Position numbers and translations under genes: made by a program. DNA of 64,000 nucleotides from Triglochin maritima (Eukaryota; Streptophyta; Magnoliopsida; Alismatales; Juncaginaceae). Below, in pieces: positions 23,097 to 34,636 of this stretch. Under the pieces are notes generated by a model that saw nothing but the letters and a program-made list of their open reading frames with translations, did not search any database and was not told where the DNA came from. Where the stretch lies: positions 21,619,621 through 21,683,620 of the forward strand of contig OY821784.1 in NCBI GenBank assembly GCA_963682175.1. The letters are read 5' to 3'. Within the stretch, counting starts at the first letter, position 1. Every line of letters starts with the position of its first letter.

Positions 23097-24655
23097 TGAT
23101 TGATCTCGTTTTATATTTAACCGCAAGTGCACGGCCGTGTTGAAGCGGTGGCAAATACGGGTCGTCCACTGGGAGGTGTGTCGACACTTGGTTTGTGCGA
23201 AGGCGAGAGGTAAAGAAAGGGAAGAAAGGTTGGTTACACTAAACTACACTACAATGCTAAACTAGAATGCAAAAGGAAATGAAGATAAGCAATAAAACTA
23301 AACCCCAAAGGGGGTAGAGAAGTAATGTGAACATAAAGAAGTGTGTGTGTGTGTGTTCATTAAGCTCCTCACAACATGTAGTGCATGAAATCATAAAACT
23401 ACATCCAACTTTGCCTCTACATGAATTAAGATAAGACTACATCATTAAAACATACAAGACAATAATTGGAATGAAGCTACATGAACTCAAGTATAAAGAC
23501 TATACCCTACTATGCCTCTACATGAATTAAGATTTCACTACATCATTAAAACATACAAGACATTAGCTAAGGTAAAGGCAACAAGAGCACATACATTACA
23601 AATTGTGTTTCCAATATTAACTTCATCCATATCCTAACCTTATCATTCCCCATAAAATAGGTCCACTAATCAAAGCATAAGCTAAGCTTCATTCAAGAGC
23701 ATTAGCATATCAAAGATAAGAGTGGAGACCCATTAGATGGTTATGGAAATCATATAAAGCTCAATGGATAAAAATAACACACACTTAATACACTACATAA
23801 TTATATCACATATTTCTCCACCCCCCAAATGGGGATGGAACTACTCACTACTCATTACACTACTGATTAGACTAAGTAAAGAAAACATTTAACTAAGATA
23901 CTAAAATTACTAAACAAGAAATTAAACAAAGTAAAGCAACCCACACAAAACAAACAACATAACAAAACAAGATTAAAAGAAACAAATAAACTTTTATTAA
24001 CAATGACTCACATTGAAGGTAGCATCCTTCTCCACCTTGAGTTATTGCTTCAAGGCTCACTCCTTAGTAGAGAGAATGCCACCAAGCAATGGGTAATTAC
24101 AATGGAAGGTGAAGAGTTCTATTTATAAGCATGGAAAAAGCTAATCGGGGACAATCCCCCGATGTGGGACTAAACCAATACCAAAAATAGCCTAAACGAA
24201 CATTAATACACGTCCAGGAGAAATTTCGACGGATCCTGAGCAATATGGACCGCCAATTAGCGGTCCAAGACCGCCAATTGGCGGTCCAAAATTGTCGGAT
24301 CGTGTTGGAATTTGTTGTGGGCTTTGCTTTCTGGTATTGTTGGTCTTTGATGCGGTTACTCGACTTGTTGGAGCTCCGACCCGAATAGAATTGGTAAAAT
24401 ACTCCCCATGATGGTGTGGAGTATTCTGTTTTGCTCTTAGGTCCTTCTGTCTTACATTCAGGTCCTTCTCCCTTGCATCTTGGTCCCTAGATCTCACCAT
24501 TCAGTCCTTTTTCCCAGCTTTTGGGTCCTTTCATGGCTCTTCTCTTCAAACCTCTTTATTCCTGAAAACTAAACATAAAACTCGTCACGTAGCATTGCTT
24601 AGGTGTAAGATAATGGATATAAGATACAAATATGAGCATGAAATGATGTCAATCA
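23097..24655 (-). repeat. 3' LTR of the young element
   Basis: 1559 bp. In element orientation it starts TGATTGACATCATTTC and ends AACGAGATCAATCA. It holds the duplicated dyads at 24247-24286, a TATA box (ctatttataagc, about 24118-24129 on +), 'tggggattgtccc'-type dyads just upstream and a (GT)8 run at 23341-23356. Confidence 0.92.
24247..24286 (-). promoter_or_regulatory. Paired 18-20 bp dyads in Athila U3
   Basis: Two adjacent palindromes, GGACCGCCAATTAGCGGTCC and then GACCGCCAATTGGCGGTC, about 120-160 bases upstream of TATA. The second is a perfect palindrome. The same pair is present in the other LTR (30093-30132), at 46646-46683, 59976-60015, and in decayed form at 1640, 47950, 52121 and 11165. 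Confidence 0.8.
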
Positions 24656-26297
24656 AATACCCCCACACCTAAGTTTTTGCTAGTCTCGAGCAAAACAAAG
24701 AAAGAGAAAAACAAACGAGAAACAAGAAATCCTAACTCACTTTCGTAGGAATCACGGTTGCACTTAGCACGTGCAACAAGCCGTTAAACCTCTTTGTTGC
24801 CAAGGAGGAGGAGTGTTGTCTCCTGAGGGTTTTCAGCGGATATACCCACAAAATCCGAACAAGATGCATTATTCAATCTAGACCTCGACTCGTTGGAAAT
24901 ATTTTGTCGATCAATGGACACGGTAATCCTACGGGCCGACTCTATAAAGGTAATCAGTCCACACCTAGCCTAATAAACCATTCGTGCAAGTTAAATAAGG
25001 AATTAAGTAAAAGACATGGACAACCTCAAGATCCTCAAGTGATACAAAGTGTAAGGTCCATTAAGGTTCTTATTTGCATTACCATTTTTTTTCTTTTTGT
25101 TTCTTTTTTTCTTTTTTTCTTTTTTATTAGTTGGAGCTTCATTCTCCCAGGGTCAGGTTTCGTGCATCATTGCCCATGAGGACTTACACTATCACGTACA
25201 CATTTCCCCAAATCTCCACATAGGGCAATCCCTATCACCCGTGTAACGGGAGTTCGGTCGGCGCATCCCAAGTCAGATGACTCGAAAGCACCAGGCACAA
25301 AGTCCCCTCAGACCTACTTTCCCGAGTGATAGGAGCCGTGCGAGAAGAGAGAACATCTACTCACTTATTTCTTATCTACACATGAACCAAAACCCCTACA
25401 CTAATGTCTCACAACAGGATTTAGAGGGTCCTTGACTACAACAAACTTCCTTAAGTTAACAGACACGAATTATTGACTCACTAGGTTCAGGGTGGACTTC
25501 ATTAAATGTTTGAGCACTGAAACCCTATGATTACTCACCCCCAAGGGAAAACTGGGGTGCATCCTAACGACTCGATAAATCTTAAAGTCACTGTACTAGA
25601 TATCCTAATGCATCAAGTTCAAGACAATTTTGGGAGCTTTCTTTTTACTTTGCCTCTCAACGGTTTTGCACATGATAAACACACGCAAAACCCACAAAAC
25701 ATTTTCTTTCGCAAACACATGAAGATTTTGAAAGAAATGTGGAAATTTTAAAGCACTAGGCAAGCAAAAGAAGACAAGTCACCCAAGGATCATGGCAAGC
25801 AGATATATCGATATTAAATGCAGCACACTAACATGACCCTAACAATGCACACAAAAGAAAATAAAATCAAAGGAAAAAGACTCAACTATGTACACACGTA
25901 AAACACCCCCCCACACCTACTTCATGCATTGTCCTCAATGAATGTGATCAAGATACTACATGGATTTATGCATGAAAAAGGAGAGATCTCACCAACATGA
26001 AGTACAAAGGGAAGTTCAAGGTCATGTTGATGGACACAAACCCGAATTCCCTCAAAGCCTGTGAGATGCTAAAGAAAGGATACAAATACGTGAAAGAAAT
26101 GGAGCCCAAATACACAAGGGTTGGGGCTCACAACAATCGATGCTCACTGAAGGAGTCTTTTATTGTACTTTTTTTTTCTTTTTTTTTCTTTTTTTTCTCT
26201 TCTTTTTTTTTGTTCTTTTTTTTTATATAACTATGTACAAACATAAGTTCCCATCTTCATTTGTCAAAAGACATCAAATGGGAACCTCAAGAGTGGG
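24656..26297 (-). mobile_element. 3' non-coding internal region of the young element
   Basis: 1.6 kb with no supported gene. It holds runs of T (25083-25130, 26160-26225), the conserved 'gtgcaaccgtgattcctacg' block in complement (about 24747-24766), and 'cacctacttcatgcattgtcctcaatgaatg' around 25915-25945. The same region, without coding potential, is found at 45006-46277 and 34637-35925, so it is a conserved part of the family and may be the decayed former env/3' region of Athila. Confidence 0.7.
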
Positions 26298-27809
26298 TCA
26301 ATGCACTTGGAAAGGGAACATGACACCACGCGGGGCCAGAATACGCATGCGTGGGCCCCCTTCACAAAGAGCACCAGATGAAATGAGAGGTTCGTGAATT
26401 GGACGCAAAGGCGTCTCATTCAAAGGATCAAACTGAAAGAGCTTGAACCTCTCAAGAGTTTGGGAAATGAGGGGCAACGGATAAAGAGTTTCTCCCGTTG
26501 CGCTGCTGAAGTTATGATCGTCAATCCAAACTCTCCAACCAACAGGCTGGTGGGTCGGAACGAGGTCAAGCACCTCGTTATGCATGTCCAACTCACCAGG
26601 AGAACAGGAAGTGGGTCTCATACCCAAGGTATCCTCCAAGGAACTCCTAATACCCTCATGAGCAATGTGGTTGTTTGATGTTCCATCATTTCCAAGATGA
26701 TCAGGAACAATAGTGAGAGGCAAACTCTCATCAGGTTGTTTGAAGTTGAGGGTACTAGGGAGCTCTTGCTCCACCAGAGGTGAGTCCTTAGGAGGTACAA
26801 CAATAAGATCATGTGGCTCAAGGGCCACGGGACAAAAAGGTAAGGCACAATCCTGTGCCGACTCATAATAGAACTGGTCCAAGTTATTCTCAATTTGAAT
26901 CGAATCCTCCACTAAGTGATCGTGAATTGAAACCCCAAGTCCCTCAGGCTGACTAGGAGTTTGACTTTGAAAGGTTGTGCTTTGAATTTGTGGATGTGGT
27001 GGTGGTTCGATATCAAAAGATGAATCCTCATGTTGACAAGAAAGGTGACCCTCCTCGCGTTCATGGAATTGTTGTGTCATTTGACTCACTTGCAATTCCA
27101 TATTTTGCAAGGAATTCAAGTTGGACTTCAATAAAGTTTGAGTGGTTTCCATGAATGTTTGGAGGGTTTGTTTTAAGGAATCAAATTTGGGGTCAACAGT
27201 GAGGTCCAAGTCAGAGCTTGGGAAATTTTGGGGTTGGGTGTTGATGGGCTGAGAATGAGTCCAATGATTTGAAGTGGGGTGTTGGTAGAATTCTGGGTAT
27301 TCGGGAGGAGGATACGGGGGTGAAAATGAGGTATAAGAATTTGGATAAGATTTGTCTCCCCATGAATCCATCACTCTCGGGTTGTACGCGGATGCGTAAT
27401 GGTCATAATGAGCATTTTGGGAAAATGTGTGCTCATACTCAGGCTCAGGGGGAACATAAGGACATTCCCCGATAACATGACCACTCAACCCACAACAGTC
27501 GCACGGTACGGCTATTGGAGCCACCGGGGCACTCATGTCGTCTGCCATACGCATGAAAGAGGCCAAAGTTTGTTGTAATGTCTCAGTTTGTTGACCAGCA
27601 TATGATCCGGCATAACTAGATTGTGGTCTAGCAGTCGGTGCCTCTCTCATGTTACCCCAATATGAAGACTGCTCAGTCACAAAATTGCGATCATCCCAAC
27701 CATACGGGGTGTTAGTCTGAGCCACCCCAGGTTGCATGGGTCCGGAGTACCAGGGAGAATCGTCCTGGTCCCAATAATGATATGGATGGTCGCCCATGTA
27801 ACCATCCAT
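26298..27809 (-). CDS. Chimeric gag-NC-linker-RT-scrap protein of non-autonomous Athila
   Basis: Open frame of 503 codons from ATG 27809 (the frame extends 13 codons upstream without ATG). Order: a short gag N-terminus (MDGYMGDHPYHYWDQDD, aligned with MDGLSD of the full element), a small linker, a CCHC knuckle of exact spacing (C-X2-C-X4-H-X4-C, CDCCGLSGHVIGEC, about residues 103-116), a Tyr/Pro/Asn/Gln-rich stretch, MELQVSQM (as MQVSQL in gag), an acidic linker with CPVALEPHDL and SLPLTIVPDHL (PR-RT linker), and an RT scrap (VGWRVWIDDHNFSSATGETLYPLPLISQTLERF). The capsid, protease and catalytic RT are absent. Seen: the open frame and motif order. Inferred: it may bind element RNA through the knuckle. 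A decayed copy lies at 35926-37412. Confidence 0.8.
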   Translation of the reverse strand: MDGYMGDHPYHYWDQDDSPWYSGPMQPGVAQTNTPYGWDDRNFVTEQSSYWGNMREAPTARPQSSYAGSYAGQQTETLQQTLASFMRMADDMSAPVAPIAVPCDCCGLSGHVIGECPYVPPEPEYEHTFSQNAHYDHYASAYNPRVMDSWGDKSYPNSYTSFSPPYPPPEYPEFYQHPTSNHWTHSQPINTQPQNFPSSDLDLTVDPKFDSLKQTLQTFMETTQTLLKSNLNSLQNMELQVSQMTQQFHEREEGHLSCQHEDSSFDIEPPPHPQIQSTTFQSQTPSQPEGLGVSIHDHLVEDSIQIENNLDQFYYESAQDCALPFCPVALEPHDLIVVPPKDSPLVEQELPSTLNFKQPDESLPLTIVPDHLGNDGTSNNHIAHEGIRSSLEDTLGMRPTSCSPGELDMHNEVLDLVPTHQPVGWRVWIDDHNFSSATGETLYPLPLISQTLERFKLFQFDPLNETPLRPIHEPLISSGALCEGGPRMRILAPRGVMFPFQVH

Positions 27810-28918
27810 CTCAAGAAAAACTCTCGAGTCGATCACTCTCACCACCACGAGGCTAAGCTCGCAAAAAGTGCTCGACTCGACCCTAAAACGCTAACAGAGA
27901 GTGTAAAGGGGAGGAGACTATAACGTAGAAGAAGGTGAGAAGAAGATGACTCAGAGGAGAAGGGAAGAATCCCTAGAGCTAGCGAGGGTACAGGGTGAAG
28001 GTAGAAGCCTAACTAGCAAGCATGGCTCAAACAATGTAAGGCAATGGGTCCTTAGGCTAGACGACGCCTAACTTCGAGGTCACTAGCCTCGACACGCCTC
28101 ACCTCCCTACAACGAGGACCACAATGCCCAGCAAGTGATACCAGATCCGGAGATCCAGTACCTCCTACTATCGACAAGGTAGGCAACGCCGATCAGGTCA
28201 TGGCGGTCTCAACTAGATTACTCTCCTAGTGCGTCCGAATTCCTAGGGCCAATGTCTACTTGCTTTTAGTTAAGGCTTTACTTGAGTGTGCTTTTTGGGG
28301 CTAAGGGAGGGGTGATGAAATCCCCCACCTTATCTTTGAAGTCTATAGGTGATGCCCCTTAAAGATGTTTTGAAATCTTAGGCTAGCAAGCAACTCACCA
28401 AACAAGCACTCACCTCACTCTTGTTTCGATGCAAACCTTACTCACTAATGAATGTCCTAATGCGTGAATGAGTGATAAGGAATGCGTACCTCGCTCCAGC
28501 AATCAACGACAAAATGTAAAGCAAAGAAAAGAAAGATGCATGCAAGGTCTACATATGATGCATGACCTAGATGGCAAGAAGTCTAATCTTTTGCTTTGAG
28601 TTTTATGGTCCAAGTTGATTAAAGGGGATTGAAATTAAATCTGGGAGCAAACTAAAGATCACAACATGCAAAATTGGGCTCCCAGATAACTAAAGTGAAC
28701 AACATAACAACTGGAACAAATTTGAGAGCAATTGAGGCTCACCAGGCCGCCAATTGGCGGTCCCAGACCGCTGATTGGCGGTCACTTTGGGGTCTTTTGC
28801 TCTCCAATTACTCCAGTCGCTTCCCCTTGATCCTCAGGTTCCCTGCCACTAAGAAAAACTGAAAACAAAAAATTAAAAACCCCTCGAATCGTCCAAACCA
28901 ACGTCTGGACAGAGCACC
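27810..28918 (-). mobile_element. 5' leader of the young element
   Basis: Non-coding leader homologous to 9091-10152. It includes a dyad pair about 135-175 bases past the primer site: GGCCGCCAATTGGCGGTCC at 28745-28763 and AGACCGCTGATTGGCGGTCA at 28765-28784. Its retention in a heavily deleted but mobile element suggests a packaging or RNA-pairing role. Confidence 0.65.
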
Positions 28919-28936
28919 TCCCCGGCAACGGCGCCA
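28919..28936 (-). promoter_or_regulatory. Primer-binding site, perfect tRNA-Asp match
   Basis: TCCCCGGCAACGGCGCCA on + is the 3' end of plant tRNA-Asp (18 of 18 from memory). It is 6 bases from the LTR end at 28943. Confidence 0.9.
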
Positions 28937-28942
28937 AAAACT

Positions 28943-30501
28943 TGATTGATCTCGTTTTATATTTAACCGCAAGTGCACGGCCGTGTTGAAGCGGTGGCAA
29001 ATACGGGTCGTCCACTGGGAGGTGTGTCGACACTTGGTTTGTGCGAAGGCGAGAGGTAAAGAAAGGGAAGAAAGGTTGGTTACACTAAACTACACTACAA
29101 TGCTAAACTAGAATGCAAAAGGAAATGAAGATAAGCAATAAAACTAAACCCCAAAGGGGGTAGAGAAGTAATGTGAACATAAAGAAGTGTGTGTGTGTGT
29201 GTTCATTAAGCTCCTCACAACATGTAGTGCATGAAATCATAAAACTACATCCAACTTTGCCTCTACATGAATTAAGATAAGACTACATCATTAAAACATA
29301 CAAGACAATAATTGGAATGAAGCTACATGAACTCAAGTATAAAGACTATACCCTACTATGCCTCTACATGAATTAAGATTTCACTACATCATTAAAACAT
29401 ACAAGACATTAGCTAAGGTAAAGGCAACAAGAGCACATACATTACAAATTGTGTTTCCAATATTAACTTCATCCATATCCTAACCTTATCATTCCCCATA
29501 AAATAGGTCCACTAATCAAAGCATAAGCTAAGCTTCATTCAAGAGCATTAGCATATCAAAGATAAGAGTGGAGACCCATTAGATGGTTATGGAAATCATA
29601 TAAAGCTCAATGGATAAAAATAACACACACTTAATACACTACATAATTATATCACATATTTCTCCACCCCCCAAATGGGGATGGAACTACTCACTACTCA
29701 TTACACTACTGATTAGACTAAGTAAAGAAAACATTTAACTAAGATACTAAAATTACTAAACAAGAAATTAAACAAAGTAAAGCAACCCACACAAAACAAA
29801 CAACATAACAAAACAAGATTAAAAGAAACAAATAAACTTTTATTAACAATGACTCACATTGAAGGTAGCATCCTTCTCCACCTTGAGTTATTGCTTCAAG
29901 GCTCACTCCTTAGTAGAGAGAATGCCACCAAGCAATGGGTAATTACAATGGAAGGTGAAGAGTTCTATTTATAAGCATGGAAAAAGCTAATCGGGGACAA
30001 TCCCCCGATGTGGGACTAAACCAATACCAAAAATAGCCTAAACGAACATTAATACACGTCCAGGAGAAATTTCGACGGATCCTGAGCAATATGGACCGCC
30101 AATTAGCGGTCCAAGACCGCCAATTGGCGGTCCAAAATTGTCGGATCGTGTTGGAATTTGTTGTGGGCTTTGCTTTCTGGTATTGTTGGTCTTTGATGCG
30201 GTTACTCGACTTGTTGGAGCTCCGACCCGAATAGAATTGGTAAAATACTCCCCATGATGGTGTGGAGTATTCTGTTTTGCTCTTAGGTCCTTCTGTCTTA
30301 CATTCAGGTCCTTCTCCCTTGCATCTTGGTCCCTAGATCTCACCATTCAGTCCTTTTTCCCAGCTTTTGGGTCCTTTCATGGCTCTTCTCTTCAAACCTC
30401 GTTATTCCTGAAAACTAAACATAAAACTCGTCACGTAGCATTGCTTAGGTGTAAGATAATGGATATAAGATACAAATATGAGCATGAAATGATGTCAATC
30501 A
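28943..30501 (-). repeat. 5' LTR of the young element
   Basis: 1559 bp, same as 23097-24655 except G at 30401. It contains the promoter that would drive the 503-codon frame (TATA about 29964-29975 on +, dyads 30093-30132). The segment 30038-30346 is open on the - strand in both LTRs, but it spans the dyads and promoter and is not treated as a gene. Confidence 0.92.
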
Positions 30502-31139
30502 ATTATCATTGCCCCTCTTAATTGAGTGATGATATTAGTGAGGCCCTTGATAAAGCAAAATTATAATGTGAACAATGTAACTTGAGTTAAGTTACATAGT
30601 TATAATTAGCTTAAAGAGATCAAGAAATGAATATAATACAAAGGTGACACATTTCTACTTTGTATATATTCTTAATATCATGAGGCAAGGGACGCACACA
30701 AGTGGTACACTTACATCACTAAATGGATAGTGTTTTAGTTCGAGTGGAAGAAAGACATCTATGATAATTGGGTAACTATAATGTGTAGCTAGATACCGCT
30801 TATAGTTTGAGATATTAAGTGTTTAATATCGCTGCCACAAAACTGGAAAACAAGAAGCTTCATTTTGAGTTCATATGATGTGTCGGGTTTCATGTGAAAA
30901 AGGGACACATGTGGTGAATCAATAAAATCAATATGTCATAAGAATAGACATAATTAGAATCATTAATAAATTCATATGAGGTGTATATATTATGGGGTGT
31001 TATAATTTAATATTACATAAGATAATATATTAGATAAGATAAGAATTTGCTAAAAAACCCAAAAGATCAAATTTTGTTGGATATAAATCCAAAAATTGAC
31101 AAAGGCAAAATCGGGGTTAAACACGGTAAACTGTTTAGG

Positions 31140-31520
31140 GTTCGGTCGACCGAAGTGTCTTCGAAACGGTCAATCGAACGGGGAACGGATAAACACAATT
31201 GGTTGACCGAAATTGTCTCGAGTACCTGGACAATTTGGTTCAGTAAACCGAGCGTGAACGGTCAACCGAGAGAAAACATCCAGGAGATATCTTGAGATAT
31301 TTTCGGTAAACCGAATGTGACACGGTCTTCCGAAGAAGATTCGCCAGGAGAAATTTTGGTGGGTCAACGGTCGACCGGAGCAAGACTTGGATCGTCCGAA
31401 TTTTTCCAGGAAATTTTTCTCATGTATATTCGGTCGACCGTCTAGCTCACGGTCAACCGAACATGTGTTAAAACTGAATGGTTTGGTTAACCGAGAAGAA
31501 TTATCAGTCAACCGAGCAAC
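31140..31520 (+). promoter_or_regulatory. CGGTCGACCG cluster in copia U3
   Basis: Exact cores near 31141, 31365 and 31430 plus many GGTCAACCG, GGTAAACCG and GGTTGACCG forms, about 175-550 bases upstream of the TATA box at 31694. Equivalent positions in the sister LTRs are 33030-33250, 18780-19120 and 50660-50970. Confidence 0.8.
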
Positions 31521-31693
31521 ACGATTTTTGTCTGAATTTTTAAGAGAGTAATTAGATCATGGGTTGGATTAATTCCAGATTTGATCAAACATTTTTAAGG
31601 ATACTTATGTGGCAATTTGGGATTAATTTTTAGAGAGAATAAGCAAGAGATTATGACTAAAGAATAGTTCTTGATAATGAAGTTTTGGGAGCC

Positions 31694-31700
31694 TATAAAA
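31694..31700 (+). promoter_or_regulatory. TATA box of copia LTR (family 1)
   Basis: TATAAAA within 'ggagcctataaaaggacctc'. The same context (cctataaataggtcc at 51146-51160, ctatttatagg complement at 32841-32851) is found in the sister LTRs. Confidence 0.7.
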
Positions 31701-32150
31701 GGACCTCTCATCCTACTTGTTTATGTTAATGCAAAAATTCTCTCTCTCATTAATCTCTCCCTTAATCACCACGAAAATCTCTTAATAGTTTTAAGTTTTG
31801 GAGATAGACATATCAGGAGCTTAAAGAGGGGTTATTAGCTAGATTCTAAGCTTAATTAGAGATTGATTGAATAGCTCCTTTCTCTCTAATCTTGTTTAGA
31901 GTTTGGTGAACACTGGGAGGCGAATCGGTAGGTTATTCGACGAGCAACGGAACTCCGGATCTTCTGAAAGGTTTTAGAGAACCTTTGGGTATGATCCTCT
32001 ATCCTTTTTTATTTTAATATGTGTAGGAATGCATGATATTAGAATAAACAAATACATGTACATAAAATCAATGAAAATATGAAATCAATCTTGTATGTTT
32101 GTATTAATTTTTTAAAAATATACACATACATAAGGACACGAAATCCTACA

Positions 32151-32387
32151 CGGTTTGCACAAGGCGTTTTACTGTTCTTGTCTGAGATACCAGGCATCCA
32201 AGAGAATGGGTAAGTGAAATTAAATTTGATGTGTGTGTTACTTTCTTGCATTCTCCTTCCTTTTTCGAATTATCTCGAAGTGTTCTGTTGTTTTGCGGAG
32301 TTTTTGTTGAATCTCCCATTTGCAGTGTAATTGTGCTCGATTTAGCTCGATATTGGTCAATGATTGAGAATTTCATGATAGCGATGG
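32151..32387. other. Spacer between two facing copia LTRs
   Basis: About 237 bp of non-LTR DNA between the + LTR ending at 32150 and the - solo LTR beginning at 32388. It includes 'gctcgatttagctcgatattgg' near 32330-32352, which fits the TCGAT-rich DNA resuming at 39008, so it is the left part of the solo LTR's target. No gene seen. Confidence 0.6.
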
Positions 32388-32840
32388 TGTAGGATTTTGT
32401 GTCCTTACACATGTGTATATTTTTAAAATTTTCATACAAGCATACAAGATCGATTTCATATTTTTAGTGATTTCATGTACATTATTTTGTTTTTATTCTA
32501 ATATGATGCAAATCTACATATATTAAAATAAACAAAGAAGAGATGATCATACCCAAAGGTTCTCTAAAATTTTTATGAAAATCCAGAGTTGCGTTGCTCG
32601 TCGAATCGTCCACCGATCTGCCTCCGAGTATTCATCAAACTCTAAACAAGATTAGAGAGAAATGAGCTAGTCAATTCAATCTCTAATTAAGCTTAGAATA
32701 TAGCTAATAACCCCTCTAAGGCTCCCTGAGATTTTATCTCCAAAAGCTCGAAATAATTAAGAGAAATTTGGATGAATTAGTGGATAGGTTAGGGAGAGAG
32801 AGAATTTTGCATTAGTAGTAAACAAGTAGGGAGAGGAGAC

Positions 32841-32850
32841 CTATTTATAG
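32841..32850 (-). promoter_or_regulatory. TATA box of the facing solo copia LTR
   Basis: Complement reads CTATAAATAG in the context 'gagcctataaataggtc'. It faces the + strand promoter at 31694 across 1.15 kb. Confidence 0.7.
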
Positions 32851-33446
32851 GCTCTCACAACACCCACATAATGGGCTACCCATTAACCATGTTCTCTTGC
32901 TTTGCTCTCCCTTAAACAAATCACAAATTGACACATAATCATCCTTAAAACTGTTTGACCACAGCTGGAATTAATATAGCCCATGATCAACATTATTCTC
33001 TTAATAATTCAAGCAAAATCGTGCCAAATGGTCGAACAAAATGGCCAACCGGTCGACCGTTTGGTTATCTAGAAAGTTCCTGACACTTTTTGGTTGAACA
33101 GAATTCCAAATAGGTCGACCGTTGTGCAACAAGAAAAATCTCTGTTATTTTTCGGTTGAACTGAATGCCAAACCGGTCGATCGTTTACAAAACGTTTTGA
33201 AAACGAACTCAAAAATTATTGGTCACCGGTCGACCGTTTCAGCAAAAAGTTCAACCGTTTTGCACTGATTTTTGCTTTCGTCAAATTTTGAATTTATCTC
33301 CAACAAAATTTGATATTTAGGTTTTTAGCAAATTCATATCTCATGTAATATATTATCCTATGTAATATCAAACTATTACACCCCATAATATATATATATA
33401 CCTTATAGGAATTTATTCATATTCTATTTATGTCAATTTTCGTGAC

Positions 33447-34636
33447 TGATGAGAATTTTATTTATACCGCAAGTGCACGACATCAATGAAGACGTGGCAA
33501 ATACAGGTCGAACACAAGGAGTGAGAGATATTGTTATTTTTGTGATTTTCGATTAAGGAAAGAAAGAGAGAGAAATAAGGTTGGTTTTAGATTTTGGGAT
33601 TTTTTATTTCTAAAGCAAGAACAACAAAAACAAACTAAGAATAAAGCAAAGATGGATGAGAGTCCAGCGGGTGGGGGATTAGATATCGGGTTTTGTTTAG
33701 AGAATTCTGAAACTTATAATAAATCACATTAGTTATAAAGCATTACATGATAAATAATTCAACATAAACTCAAGTAATCAAAATATACTAGCACGAAATT
33801 AAAATAATAACATTATTCTTTTTATCATCACCCTAAATCCGTCACCCCCACCCTTTGGAGAGAGTTAGAAACTCATGGATGGAGGGAAGGAGAAGGGGTC
33901 CTAGAGAAACTACAAAAGAAAACTAAAAAACACAAAATAAAAGAACAGAATTTTATTGCTAAAGATAAGAACGTCTTTACAACATAATTTCGGGGCTATT
34001 TATAGCCGACACAAGGGACCCAAGTATGAAATAGGATAGTACACGCGTCAACACACAACTGGTAAAAATTTGAGCGCATGGATCGACTTTTGTGCGGCTG
34101 AATCGCCACAATTTGTACATGAGGTGCGGCGGAATCGCCACCTTTCTGGCTCAGAATCGATCCGGATTTTTCCTGTGTGTTTATGATATGATTTAAATGT
34201 CCTTTGCGCGTCTGGATTGATTTCTTTCCTTTCTTTTGAGCTCCGAATTTATTTCTTCATATATTTCGAGATCCAAATTGTTTTTCTTTAGAACTTCTTC
34301 AAAATAATATTTTTGTACTCGTAATTTGTAGTCGGGTCCTCGGCTTTTTGCTATTAAGTCCCTGGATACTTTTGTGCTTAAGTCTTTGGCCTTTTTGTAA
34401 TTAGGTCTTTGAATGCTTTTATGCTTGGATGGACTTCAATTTGAATCCCGATAATCTTGAACTTGGTCTATATGATAGAGATGAGTCTCTTGCACGCGTT
34501 TATGCTCGGGATATGGGTAATTTGCATTCAGGTCCCTGTATTCTGTAAATAAGACTAAACACATACCTTAGTAACATTTATTGATATAAAATTAATCTAA
34601 ATGAAAGACATATGATGCAATGTATGCAATGCATCA
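33447..34636 (-). repeat. 3' LTR of the older derivative
   Basis: 1190 bp. It shares with other Athila LTRs the end block 'ccgcaagtgcacgac' and 'gtggcaaatac' but differs elsewhere. TATA (ctatttatagcc, 34000-34011 on +). Upstream of it in element orientation is a direct duplication GTGCGGCNGAATCGCCAC at about 34092-34109 and 34124-34141, in the same place as the dyad pairs of the other Athila LTRs. Confidence 0.8.

Larger units (their letters stand above)
23097..30501 (-). mobile_element. Young non-autonomous Athila derivative, complete
   Basis: A complete 7405-bp insertion: target duplication ATTAT at 23092-23096 and 30502-30506, two 1559-bp LTRs with termini TGATTGA...TCAATCA, a perfect 18-base tRNA-Asp primer site, a leader, one long frame, a 3' non-coding region and a G-rich tract before the 3' LTR. 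Comparing the LTRs by eye at the constant offset of 5846 I found one difference (T at 24555, G at 30401) and no length change. This points to insertion very recently, of the order of tens of thousands of years under commonly used plant LTR rates. It lacks capsid, protease, most of RT, RNase H and integrase, so it must be moved by proteins of another element. Confidence 0.93.
22577..32150 (+). repeat. Copia 3' LTR (family 1), split by a nested element
   Basis: Starts TGAAAGGAATGTG after the polypurine tract and ends GAAATCCTACA. Taking out the nested element and one ATTAT copy (7410 bp) leaves an LTR of 2164 bp, close to the 2133 bp of the solo LTR at 49488. It has a GGTCGACCG cluster (31140-31520), TATA (tataaaa, 31694-31700) and the R/U5 region. 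The element has no 5' LTR in the window. Confidence 0.87.

Noticed and set aside
24192..24500. 102-codon frame present identically in both LTRs of the young element
   Set aside because: It lies in U3/promoter DNA across the dyads; the identity follows from LTR identity and there is no family similarity.
26298..26550. Functional reverse transcriptase in the young Athila derivative
   Set aside because: Only the N-terminal block of RT is present; all catalytic blocks are missing.
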